From Embleya scabrispora (GTDB lineage Bacteria; Actinomycetota; Actinomycetes; Streptomycetales; Streptomycetaceae): 64,000 nt of DNA. Made by a program: the position numbers and the translations under genes. The notes beneath the pieces were generated by a model, which ran no database searches, was not told the origin of the DNA, and saw only the letters and a program-made list of their open reading frames with translations. Location: positions 5,952,001 through 6,016,000 of the forward strand of contig NZ_MWQN01000001.1 in assembly GCF_002024165.1 (NCBI RefSeq), in the 5' to 3' direction. Within the stretch, counting starts at the first letter, position 1. The number at the start of each line of letters is the position of its first letter. Of this stretch, positions 20,585 to 28,456 are shown one piece after another.

Positions 20585-20980
20585 GCGAGATCGCCCACAG
20601 TCGTCCCCATCCGCATCGTGTGGGCCCCGTCGCGGATGAACCCGCCCCCGCCCGGATCGTATGCGATCCATATGAACGCCCGATGCCCAAACGACCACAG
20701 AACCCGGACCCGGGCCGCACGAGCCTTCGGCCACGAGCCTCGGCCGCACGGGCCCGCGCACACTGGCCCCGGACAGACAGCGGCCGCATGCCGCCACGTG
20801 GCCACGCCCCGAAGCGGTCACGCCCCCCGCGCTCCGAAGCCGGCCGGCGCGACGCCCGCCCGACGCCCCGGCCACCCCCGGCCGGCCCGATCCGGACCGC
20901 CCGCCCCCGTCTCCCCGTCTCCCCGTCTCCCCCCGACCCCCGACCCCCGTCCCCCTCCCGCACCGACGCCGACCGCCCGC
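20585..20980. other. Intergenic, no gene recognised
   Basis: 396 bp of C-rich sequence between the MFS transporter start and the kinase gene end. It includes a short tandem CCGTCTCCC run near 20908-20935 and long cytosine tracts. I see no coding pattern with correct codon bias and no clear hairpin followed by T residues. Confidence 0.5.
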
Positions 20981-22006
20981 TCAGCCCACCCCCGCCGACC
21001 ACCCTTCCCGCAGCCGCCGCTCCGCCGCCCCGTCCTCGTCAACTGGCGCCCGGCCCTCGCCGCGCAGGCGATCGAGTCCGAGCAGGGCAGCGCCCACCAC
21101 CGGAGGATCCGACGCGACCTTCAGCACCGCCCTCGGCGCGACCCCCAACACCCGCCGGGCCACCGCCGCCATCAGCAGCGGCGGCTCCGCGGCCAGCACG
21201 CCGCCGCCCAGGACGACGTCGGCCGCCTCGCCCAGCAGGTCCAGCCGACCCAGCGCCGTCACCGCCAGGACCGCGATCTCGGCCGCCTGCCGCTCGACCA
21301 CCTCGCCCGCCACCGGGTCGCCCGCCTCGGCCACCCGGAACAACAACGGAACCAGTTCGTGCAGCCGCTCGGCCGGCAGCTCGCCCAGGTGCACCGCCTC
21401 GGCCACCGCGGTCGCCGACGGCAGGCCGAAGTGCTCGGACGTGGCCGCCGCCAGTGCCGTGGCCGGCCCCCGACCGTCCTCGGCCCGTACCGACGACCAC
21501 ATCACCTCCTCCATCAGGCCGATCCCGCCGCCCCAGTCGCCGGTCATCCGCCCGAGGGCCGGGAAGCGCGCGGTGCGCCCGTCCGGCAGCAGACCCACAC
21601 AGTTGATCCCCGCGCCGCACACCACCGCGACCCCGCGCGGCGCGTCCGTGCCCGAACGCAGCACCGCGAAGGTGTCGTTCCCGACGGTGACCGTCCGGCT
21701 CCACCCCCGATCCTCGAACTCCTTGCGCAGCCGCAACTCCTCCACCGGCAGGTCGATGTTGGCCAGGTAGGCCGCGACATGCTCCACCGGCCCGACCCCC
21801 GCCGCCGCCCGCAGTACCTCCTCGACCAGCTCGGCGACCGCCTCCGCCGCCGCTTCGTGGCCGAGCACGTACGGCTTGTAGCCCGGCCCCCGCGCCCGGC
21901 CCCATACCCGACCGTCCGCGTCGACCACCGCGACATCGGTCTTCGAATTGCCCGCGTCGATCGCGAGCACGGCCGGTGCCGGCGGGGGCGAGGCGTCCCC
22001 GGTCAC
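20981..22006 (-). CDS. BadF/BadG/BcrA/BcrD-type sugar kinase (N-acetylglucosamine-kinase-like)
   Basis: 341 residues. The GTG at 22006 overlaps the stop of the GH4 gene (GTGA). Actin-fold ATPase motifs are visible: phosphate-1 AIDAGNSKTDVAVVD, VVCGAGINCVG, GDWGGGIGLMEE and adenosine-type VVLGGGVLAA. Members phosphorylate amino sugars or glucose derivatives with ATP. As the last gene of the ABC-importer/GH4 operon it probably phosphorylates the imported sugar or disaccharide, giving the substrate that the GH4 enzyme needs. Confidence 0.88.
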   Translation of the reverse strand: MTGDASPPPAPAVLAIDAGNSKTDVAVVDADGRVWGRARGPGYKPYVLGHEAAAEAVAELVEEVLRAAAGVGPVEHVAAYLANIDLPVEELRLRKEFEDRGWSRTVTVGNDTFAVLRSGTDAPRGVAVVCGAGINCVGLLPDGRTARFPALGRMTGDWGGGIGLMEEVMWSSVRAEDGRGPATALAAATSEHFGLPSATAVAEAVHLGELPAERLHELVPLLFRVAEAGDPVAGEVVERQAAEIAVLAVTALGRLDLLGEAADVVLGGGVLAAEPPLLMAAVARRVLGVAPRAVLKVASDPPVVGAALLGLDRLRGEGRAPVDEDGAAERRLREGWSAGVG

Positions 22007-23289
22007 CGCGCCCACGGAAGGTGCTCCTTGCCCGCGGCAAGGAGCCGATCGGTGAGCGACTCGGCGATGTCGTACTGCCCGACCAGCGGGTGCGCCAACA
22101 ACGCGGTGAACACCCGGTCCCGCCCGCCGTGCAGCGCCGCGTCCAAGGCCAACTCCTCGTACGCCGCGACATGCGCGATCAGCCCGGCCTGCAACGGCCC
22201 CACCGGCGCCACCGGCAGCGGCGTCGCGCCGTTCGCGTCGATCCGGGACTGCACCTCGATCACCGCGTCGTCCGGCAGGAACGGCAAAATGCCGTTGTTG
22301 CGCACGTCGGCGACCTGGACCCGGGCCGCCTCGTCGGTGCCCTTGCCCATCAGCGCCGCGACCAGCGCCACCGCCGCCTCCGAGTAGTACGCCCCGCCCC
22401 GGCGCTCCAAAAGCTCCGGCTTGGTGTCCAGGGTCGGATCCTTGTACAGCTCCAGCAGTTCGCGCTCGATCGCGGCCACCTCCTCGGCTCGCGAACCGGT
22501 GTGCCGCTGCGCGGACACCACCGCGTCGTGTGCGTAGAAGTAGCGCAAGTAGTAGGAGGGAACCGTGTTCTGCCGGTACATCAGATCCACCGGCAACTCG
22601 ATGTCCGCCGCGATCGTGGCCCCGTGCTCGGCCAGCAGGCGCGGCAGCAGGTCCGGCCCGGGCGCGCCCAGGTCGTCCACCACGTGGATGCCCCGCTCCC
22701 AGGTCAGGTGGTTGAGCCCGACATGGTCCAGGCGCAGCCGATCCGGCGCCACGTCCAACAACGCGGCGAAACGCCGCTGGAAGGTGATCGCGACGTTGCA
22801 CAACCCCACCGCACGATGGCCCGCGTCGAGCAGCGCCCGGGTGACGATGCCCACCGGGTTCGTGAAGTCCACGATCCACGCCTGCGGCGCGACCCGGCGG
22901 ACCCGCTCGGCCGCGTCCAGCACCACCGGCACCGTGCGCAGCGCCTTGGCCAGGCCGCCCGCCCCGGTGGTCTCCTGCCCCACGCAGCCGCAGTCCAGCG
23001 GCCACGCCTCGTCCTGCGCCCGGGCCTGCTGACCGCCCACCCGGAGCTGGAAGAGCACCGCGTCGGCCCCCTCGGCGCCCGCGTCCAGGTCGTCGGTCAA
23101 CACCACCCGGGCCGGGTGTCCGTAGCGGGCCAGGATGCGGCGCACGACCGCGCCGACCGATTCCAGGCGTTCCAACACCGGGTCCACGAGCACGAGTTCG
23201 TCGACCGGCAAGGTCTCGCGCAAGCGGCCGAGGCCGTCCGCGAGTTCGGGAGTGTAGGTGGACCCACCGCCCACCACCGCAAGCTTCAA
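22003..23289 (-). CDS. GH4 6-phospho-beta-glucosidase
   Basis: 428 residues from TTG 23289, which overlaps the permease stop (TTGA) and has GGGAGTAAAGG just upstream. The NAD-binding start KLAVVGGGSTYTPEL, metal ligand C164 in LCNVAITF and H194 in GLNHLTWERG, and DFTNPVGIVT are hallmarks of NAD+/Mn2+-dependent family 4 glycosidases. These act by redox elimination on 6-phospho-glycosides. In other bacteria the phosphate comes from a PTS; here an ABC importer and a kinase flank the gene, so phosphorylation is probably intracellular. Confidence 0.92.
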   Translation of the reverse strand: MKLAVVGGGSTYTPELADGLGRLRETLPVDELVLVDPVLERLESVGAVVRRILARYGHPARVVLTDDLDAGAEGADAVLFQLRVGGQQARAQDEAWPLDCGCVGQETTGAGGLAKALRTVPVVLDAAERVRRVAPQAWIVDFTNPVGIVTRALLDAGHRAVGLCNVAITFQRRFAALLDVAPDRLRLDHVGLNHLTWERGIHVVDDLGAPGPDLLPRLLAEHGATIAADIELPVDLMYRQNTVPSYYLRYFYAHDAVVSAQRHTGSRAEEVAAIERELLELYKDPTLDTKPELLERRGGAYYSEAAVALVAALMGKGTDEAARVQVADVRNNGILPFLPDDAVIEVQSRIDANGATPLPVAPVGPLQAGLIAHVAAYEELALDAALHGGRDRVFTALLAHPLVGQYDIAESLTDRLLAAGKEHLPWAR

Positions 23290-24191
23290 CCCTTTACTCC
23301 CGTCAGTGTCACGCCCTCGATGAACGCCTTCTGGGCGAAGAAGAACACGAGGATCACCGGCGCCATCACCAAGAGGGTGGCGGCCATCATGAGATTCCAA
23401 TTGACCTGATGTGCGCCCTTGAACGACTCCAGGCCGTACGACAACGTCCACGCGCCCGGATTCTCCGAGGCGTACACCTGTGGACCGAAGTAGTCGTTCC
23501 AGCAATAGAAGAACTGGAACAGCGCCACCGCCGCGATCGCCGGCCGGATCATCGGCAGCACGATCGAGATCAGGATGCGCAGCTCGCCGCACCCGTCCAC
23601 CCGGGCCGCGTCCAGGTACTCGGACGGGATGGTGAGCAGGAACTGGCGGAGCAGGAAGATGGTGAACGCGTCGCCGAAGGCCATCGGGATGATCAGCGGC
23701 CACAACGTCCCGCTCAGGTGCATCTGCTTGGCCCAGAAGATGTACATCGGGATGACGATCACCTGGGGCGGCAACATCATCGACGAGATCACCAGCATCA
23801 GCGCCACGCCCCGGAAGCGGAACCGGAACTTGGCCAGCGCGTAGGCCACCGGCAGGCTGGAGACCACGGTGAACAGGGTGCCGAGCCCGGCGTACATCAG
23901 CGTGTTGCGCCACCACGTGCCGAAGCCGGGGGTCTTCATCACCTCGGTGTAGTTGCCCCACTCCCACGACGTGGGCCACAGGTGGCTGGTCAACGCCTGT
24001 TTGTCGGACATCACCGAGGTCAGGAACAGGAACACGAACGGAAGGATGAAGAACAGCACGGCGGTGACGGCGAGCGTGTGCACGCCGATCCAGCTCAGTA
24101 CACGCTTGCGCCGATGCGGCTGCGCCGGTGTCCGGGCGGGCACGGGCGGCGGCACGACGCCGGCCGCCTCGACCGTGACGGTCTGGGCCAT
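23286..24191 (-). CDS. Carbohydrate ABC transporter permease (MalG type)
   Basis: 301 residues, about six membrane helices, with the MalG-type EAA loop EYLDAARVDGCGELRILISI and C-terminus AFIEGVTLTGVKG. The Pro-rich N-terminus (about 1-28) is cytoplasmic. It lies 82 bp downstream of the MalF-type gene, and its stop overlaps the GH4 start. Confidence 0.93.
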   Translation of the reverse strand: MAQTVTVEAAGVVPPPVPARTPAQPHRRKRVLSWIGVHTLAVTAVLFFILPFVFLFLTSVMSDKQALTSHLWPTSWEWGNYTEVMKTPGFGTWWRNTLMYAGLGTLFTVVSSLPVAYALAKFRFRFRGVALMLVISSMMLPPQVIVIPMYIFWAKQMHLSGTLWPLIIPMAFGDAFTIFLLRQFLLTIPSEYLDAARVDGCGELRILISIVLPMIRPAIAAVALFQFFYCWNDYFGPQVYASENPGAWTLSYGLESFKGAHQVNWNLMMAATLLVMAPVILVFFFAQKAFIEGVTLTGVKG

Positions 24192-24273
24192 GTAACCGAT
24201 CCCTTCTGGGCACGGTGGATCGTCGAACTCGAGGTTTCGGCAGGGTGTTTCGCCGAGGAACGGGCAGCCGGGC

Positions 24274-25239
24274 TCAGTCGTCGTCCAACAGCCCCGACCG
24301 CCGCCGAAGCAGCACGAACGTGAACGCCATCGCGATGGCGAACAGGATCAGCGAGATCACACACGCCGCACCGGTGTTGAAGGTGGAGAACCCTTCCTGG
24401 TACACGAGTTGCGGCAGCGTCAGCGTGGTGCCCTGCGGATACCCCGGCTCGAACGGCTGGCCGGAGTTGCCGATGATGCCGCTGGCGACCTTCCCGGCGA
24501 CCATCGCCTGCGTGTAGTACTGCATCGTCTGGATCACCCCGGTGACCACCGCGAACAGCACCACCGGCGTGATCGCGGGCCAGGTGACGTAGCGGAACTT
24601 CTGCCACGGCCCGACACCGTCCAACTCGGCCGCCTCGTACTGCTCGCGCGGCACGTCGAGCAGCGACGCGGTGAAGATCACCAGCAGGTCGCCGATGCCC
24701 CACAGGGCGAGCAGGGTGAGTGCCGGCTTGGACCAGTCCGGGTCGGTGAACCAGCCCGGCTGCGGCAGTCCGGCGTCGCCGAGCAGGTTGTTCACCGGTC
24801 CGGTACCGGGGTTGAGCAGGAACGCGAAGCCGATCGTGGCGGCCACCGGCGGCGCCAGATACGGCAGATAGGACAGTGTGCGGAACAACCCGGCCCCGCT
24901 CTTGAGCCGGATCGCCAGCATGCCCAGAGCGAGCCCGAAGATCACCCGCAGGGTGACCATCACCACGACCAGCCACAGCGTGTTGCGCAACGCCTGCCAC
25001 AGCGCCGGATAGTCGTTGAGGACGTAGTTCCAGTTGCGGGTGCCCACCCACACGGGCGGGTTGATCAGGTCGTAGCGCGTGAACGAGTAGTACACGGTCG
25101 CGCCGAGCGGATACGCGAAGAAGACCGAGAAGCCGATCAGCCACGGGGACAGGAACGCCAGCGTGCGCAGGTTCCGCCGGCGGCGCTGCCTGCGCAGCGC
25201 CGCCGGGACCTTCGCCGCCGCGGGGGCGGTCGTGGTCAT
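24274..25239 (-). CDS. Carbohydrate ABC transporter permease (MalF type)
   Basis: 321 residues. It begins with a basic cytoplasmic stretch RRQRRRRNLRTLAFLSPWLIG, has about six helices and an EAA loop EQYEAAELDGVGPWQKFRYVT. It starts 4 bp after the binding-protein stop, so the two are co-transcribed. No dedicated ATPase is encoded in the operon; a shared MsiK-type ATPase elsewhere is usual in Streptomyces. Confidence 0.93.
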   Translation of the reverse strand: MTTTAPAAAKVPAALRRQRRRRNLRTLAFLSPWLIGFSVFFAYPLGATVYYSFTRYDLINPPVWVGTRNWNYVLNDYPALWQALRNTLWLVVVMVTLRVIFGLALGMLAIRLKSGAGLFRTLSYLPYLAPPVAATIGFAFLLNPGTGPVNNLLGDAGLPQPGWFTDPDWSKPALTLLALWGIGDLLVIFTASLLDVPREQYEAAELDGVGPWQKFRYVTWPAITPVVLFAVVTGVIQTMQYYTQAMVAGKVASGIIGNSGQPFEPGYPQGTTLTLPQLVYQEGFSTFNTGAACVISLILFAIAMAFTFVLLRRRSGLLDDD

Positions 25240-25243
25240 CGGA

Positions 25244-26599
25244 TCACTGGACCTGGGCCACGTCGGTGTCGATCTGCTTGTCCAGATCGGCCAGGCCCTT
25301 GCTCGGGTCGCCGCCCCCGCCGGCCTCCCACTTGTACGCGAACTCCTGGAACGTCACCTGGTACTTGCCCCCGTTGGGGCTGGCGGGCGTGGTGTTGCTC
25401 GCCGGGTGCTTGAAGGCGTCGATGAAGGGCTTGAAGTGCTCGTCGTTCGCCAGCGGCGACGCGGCCAGCGCGGCGTTGGTGGTGGGCACGTTGTGGATCG
25501 CCCCCGCGAGCTGGTTCAGCGCGTCGGTGTCGGTGGTGACGAACTTGACGAACTCCCAGGCGGCCCGCTGGTGGTGGCTGGACTTGGCGATGCCGATGGT
25601 GGTGCCGGTCAGGTAGCTGCGGCCGTACTTGTCCTGCTGGTCGTCCGGGACCGGGAACGGCGCGGTGCCGTAGTTCAGGTTCGGCGCGTCCTTCGCGATC
25701 ATCGCGGTGCGCCACTCGCCGTCCATGGTCATCGCGAGCTTGCCGCTCATGAACGGGTTCTCCGCGGAGAACTCCTCACCGAAGGTGGTGCGGAACTTCT
25801 CCAGCTTGTCGAACCCGCCCTGGCTCTCCACGAATTGCTTCTGCCAGGCGAGGAACTGCGGGACGCTCGGGTCCTTGGACAGGGCCGACTTGCCGTCGGG
25901 CGTCTGGTAGGTCGGACCGTACTGGGCGAGCACGTGCGCCGGAGTGAACTCGTAGGCGTGGAAGGTGGGCAGGAAGCCCGCGACCTTGAACGTGCCGTCG
26001 CCGTTGAGTTGATTGAGCTTCTTGGCGGTCTCGACGAGTTCGGACATCGTCTTCGGCGGCCCCGCGATGCCCGCCGCGGCGAACATGTCCTTGTTGTAGT
26101 AGAGCCCGTAGGAGTCCGCGAGCAGCGGCAGCGCGCAGCGCTTGCCCTGGAACTGGGTGTAGTCCATCACCGCCTTCGGGAAGGTGGTGGCGGGGTCGAT
26201 GTTGGACTGCGCCAGCCACGGCGCGAGGTCGATCCACGAGCCCGACGAACAGAACTGGCCGACGTTGTCCGTGGTGAACGAGGAGACCACGTCCGGGCCC
26301 TTGCCCGAGCGGATGCCCTGGGTGATCTTGTCGTCGGTCACGTTGGAGACGATCTTGACCGTGATGTTCGGGTGCGACGCGTTGAACTTGGCGACCAGGT
26401 CCTTGACGGCCTTGGTCTCGCTCTCGGCGCTCCAGCCGTGCCAGAAGGTGATGGTGACCTTCTTGTCGGGCGCCTCCGAGGCGCCGGTGCCGGACCCCGA
26501 GCCGCCGTCGTCGCCGGCGCACGCGGAGGCCATCAGGGCGAGCGTGGCGGCGCACGCGAGGGTCGTGAGGGAACGACGGAGCCGTGGGAGTCTGTGCAC
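25244..26599 (-). CDS. Sugar ABC transporter substrate-binding lipoprotein
   Basis: 451 residues. Signal peptide with lipobox ASAC (C27), then a Gly/Ser-rich tether. The family 1 binding-protein pattern is clear: KVTITFWHGWSAESETKAVKDL, PDVVSSFTTDNVGQF, LPLLADSYGLYYNKDMF, GKLAMTMDGEWRTAM. A GGAGGAGGA site precedes ATG 26599. It is the first gene of a five-gene leftward operon. The downstream GH4 and kinase suggest a beta-linked disaccharide or amino-sugar ligand. Confidence 0.93.
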   Translation of the reverse strand: MHRLPRLRRSLTTLACAATLALMASACAGDDGGSGSGTGASEAPDKKVTITFWHGWSAESETKAVKDLVAKFNASHPNITVKIVSNVTDDKITQGIRSGKGPDVVSSFTTDNVGQFCSSGSWIDLAPWLAQSNIDPATTFPKAVMDYTQFQGKRCALPLLADSYGLYYNKDMFAAAGIAGPPKTMSELVETAKKLNQLNGDGTFKVAGFLPTFHAYEFTPAHVLAQYGPTYQTPDGKSALSKDPSVPQFLAWQKQFVESQGGFDKLEKFRTTFGEEFSAENPFMSGKLAMTMDGEWRTAMIAKDAPNLNYGTAPFPVPDDQQDKYGRSYLTGTTIGIAKSSHHQRAAWEFVKFVTTDTDALNQLAGAIHNVPTTNAALAASPLANDEHFKPFIDAFKHPASNTTPASPNGGKYQVTFQEFAYKWEAGGGGDPSKGLADLDKQIDTDVAQVQ

Positions 26600-26884
26600 T
26601 GGGTCCTCCTCCGGAGATGGCGGCGGCGCGGCCGGGACGAGCGGCGCCGTGGTCCTGGCGGTGGTACTGGTGCTGCCGGTGGCGCTGAGGTGTGCCTGGA
26701 CGGGGGTGTGCCCGGGCGAGGGTGGGCCCGAGGCGGGATACGCCCGGGTGCCGACGGGTCGCGGCGATGGTCGGCGTCGGGTGGCGCGCGTACGGGGATG
26801 GGCGTACGAGGACGGGCGTGCGTGTATGAGGTGGGCGTACCGGGTGTGCGTGCGGGTGGGGCCTGCGGGCGGTGCCGTGGTGCG
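26600..26884. other. Promoter region of the sugar operon; no gene
   Basis: 285 bp between the binding-protein start and the ROK regulator stop, same strand. It should contain the operon promoter, but I find no clear copy of the ROK palindrome TTAGGAA-N3-TTCCTAA here. The sequence is GT-rich with repeated GGCGTACG-like words near 26788-26850. Confidence 0.45.
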
Positions 26885-28096
26885 TCAGGTCGTGGTGAAG
26901 ACGACGTCGCGGGCGACGTCGAGCGCCGCGTGCACGGCGCCGGTGAGCACGGGGTTGGCGGGGACGTCGCCGAGCACGACGCGTGGGCGCGGGATCGCGA
27001 GGCGGTGCAACTCGTCCACCACGCGTGAGCGCAGCGCTTCGCCGCCGGCCATCGGGATGGCCCCCGACAACACGACGAGCCCCGGATCCAGGACCGAGAC
27101 GATCACCGCGATCCCCACCGCCAGCCGGTTCGCCAGCTCGTCGAGGAAGGCGCCGCCGCGCGGTTCGGTCGCCCGCACCGCCCGGGCGACGGCCTGGGGC
27201 GCGGTACGACTGCCCACGCCGTAGGCGCGGGCCAGGGACAACACCGCGGGGGCGCCCGCGAGTTGCTGGAAGCCGCCGGTATTGCGCCGGCTGACGTCGT
27301 GCGGCAGCGGCGCGCCGGGCATCGGCATGTAGCCGACCTCGCCCGCGCCGCCGGTCGAGCCTCGGTGCAGTCGGCCGCCGATCACGATCGCGCAGCCGAT
27401 TCCCTCGTCGACCCACAGCAGCACGAAGTCGCCCGCGTCGCGGGCCGATCCGTCCCGCTGCTCGGCGAGCGCGGCGAGGTTGACGTCGTTCTCCACGTCC
27501 ACTGTCAGGCCCAGCGCCTCGCGGATCTGGTCCAGCACCCCGGGGGAGTGCCAGCCCGCGAGGTGGCGGCCGTAGCGGAACTGCTCGGTGGTCGGGTCGA
27601 ACGCGCCCGGGATGCCGATCACCATGTGCGCGAGATCGGCGAGGTCGAGCCCGGCCGGCTTGGCGGCGGCCCGGACCGCCTCCCGGATCCTTCCCGGAGT
27701 ATCGGCCGACTCCCGGCGAGGGGTGGACAGTTCGTGCTCGCCCACCACCCGCCCGGTCAGATCGGCGATGGCCACCCGGATCCGGGCGGGTGTGACGTCC
27801 AGGCCCGCGACGTGCCCCGCCGCCGGGTTGATCTCGTACAACTGGGCGCCGGGCCCCCGGCCGCCCTCGGTGGTACCGACCCCGACGACCAGGCCCGCCG
27901 CCTCCAGGCGGGAGAGCAGCTGGGAGGCGGTCGGCTTCGACAAACCGGTCATCGAGCCGATCTGGCCCCGGGACAGCCGCCCGTGCCGCAAGAGGAGTTC
28001 GAGCGCGGCCCGGTCGTTGATGGCCCGCAAAAGGCTCGGCCGCCCGGCCTGCTCCCGCCCGGACGCTGCCGCGCCGCGCTCGGTGCTCCCGGCCAT
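26885..28096 (-). CDS. ROK-family transcriptional repressor
   Basis: 403 residues from ATG 28096, which has GGGAGA at 6 nt spacing (an in-frame GTG 21 nt upstream is less well placed). Residues about 20-75 are a winged helix (LLRHGRLSRGQIGSMTGLSK). The rest is a ROK sugar-kinase fold (HVAGLDVTPARIRVAIADLTG, LWVDEGIGCAIVIGG, GAGEVGYMP). The cysteine-rich zinc motif typical of ROK proteins is absent in the segment after GEVGYMPMPG. It probably represses the adjacent sugar operon and itself, and is released by a sugar. Confidence 0.9.
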   Translation of the reverse strand: MAGSTERGAAASGREQAGRPSLLRAINDRAALELLLRHGRLSRGQIGSMTGLSKPTASQLLSRLEAAGLVVGVGTTEGGRGPGAQLYEINPAAGHVAGLDVTPARIRVAIADLTGRVVGEHELSTPRRESADTPGRIREAVRAAAKPAGLDLADLAHMVIGIPGAFDPTTEQFRYGRHLAGWHSPGVLDQIREALGLTVDVENDVNLAALAEQRDGSARDAGDFVLLWVDEGIGCAIVIGGRLHRGSTGGAGEVGYMPMPGAPLPHDVSRRNTGGFQQLAGAPAVLSLARAYGVGSRTAPQAVARAVRATEPRGGAFLDELANRLAVGIAVIVSVLDPGLVVLSGAIPMAGGEALRSRVVDELHRLAIPRPRVVLGDVPANPVLTGAVHAALDVARDVVFTTT

Positions 28097-28119
28097 GAGC
28101 GGTCTCCCTTTCGCCACTG

Positions 28120-28136
28120 TTAGGAAACCTTCCTAA
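28120..28136. promoter_or_regulatory. Palindromic operator upstream of the ROK gene
   Basis: TTAGGAA-ACC-TTCCTAA is a perfect 7-bp inverted repeat 23 bp upstream of the ROK start codon. It is of the TTAGGAAANTTTCCTAA kind reported for actinobacterial ROK regulators. It overlaps the expected promoter, which suggests negative autoregulation. Confidence 0.7.
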
Positions 28137-28255
28137 GAGTTGTAGAGGAAATTAGGCCCGCTCTCTCGGCACTGTCAAGGGTGTCCGGCAAGGTCGTTCG
28201 CCTTGCCCGACAAGGGAGTCCGTCCACTCGGGCCGGCGAAGGGCCCCGACGTGCG

Positions 28256-28293
28256 GCTGCCCGGCAGGCCCACCTGCGGGCCTGCCGGGCAGC
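28256..28293. terminator. Perfect 16-bp hairpin between the M4 protease and ROK genes
   Basis: Arms 28256-28271 and 28278-28293 are exact reverse complements (GCTGCCCGGCAGGCCC) around a 6-nt loop. It lies 164 bp past the stop of the leftward M4 protease gene. It has no T tract, as is common for actinobacterial terminators. A weaker 7-bp hairpin (GGCAAGG/CCTTGCC) follows at 28187-28207. Confidence 0.65.
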
Positions 28294-28314
28294 ACGATCG
28301 AAAAACCGGAAACG

Positions 28315-28374
28315 GGAACCACGAGTGGAACCACGGATGGAACTACGAGTGGAACCAGGGGTGGAGCTGCGGAC
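28315..28374 (+). repeat. 12-bp minisatellite
   Basis: Five tandem 12-bp units of the form GGAACCACGAGT with a few substitutions, the last most divergent. It lies between the 16-bp hairpin and the 3' end of the M4 protease gene. Non-coding; probably slippage-prone. Confidence 0.6.
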
Positions 28375-28456
28375 GGGGGCTACCGGTGGGTACTACCGAC
28401 CCGAGATACCCACGGATCGCCTCGACTTCGCGCGGGTTGCGCGCGGGCCGGCGTCC

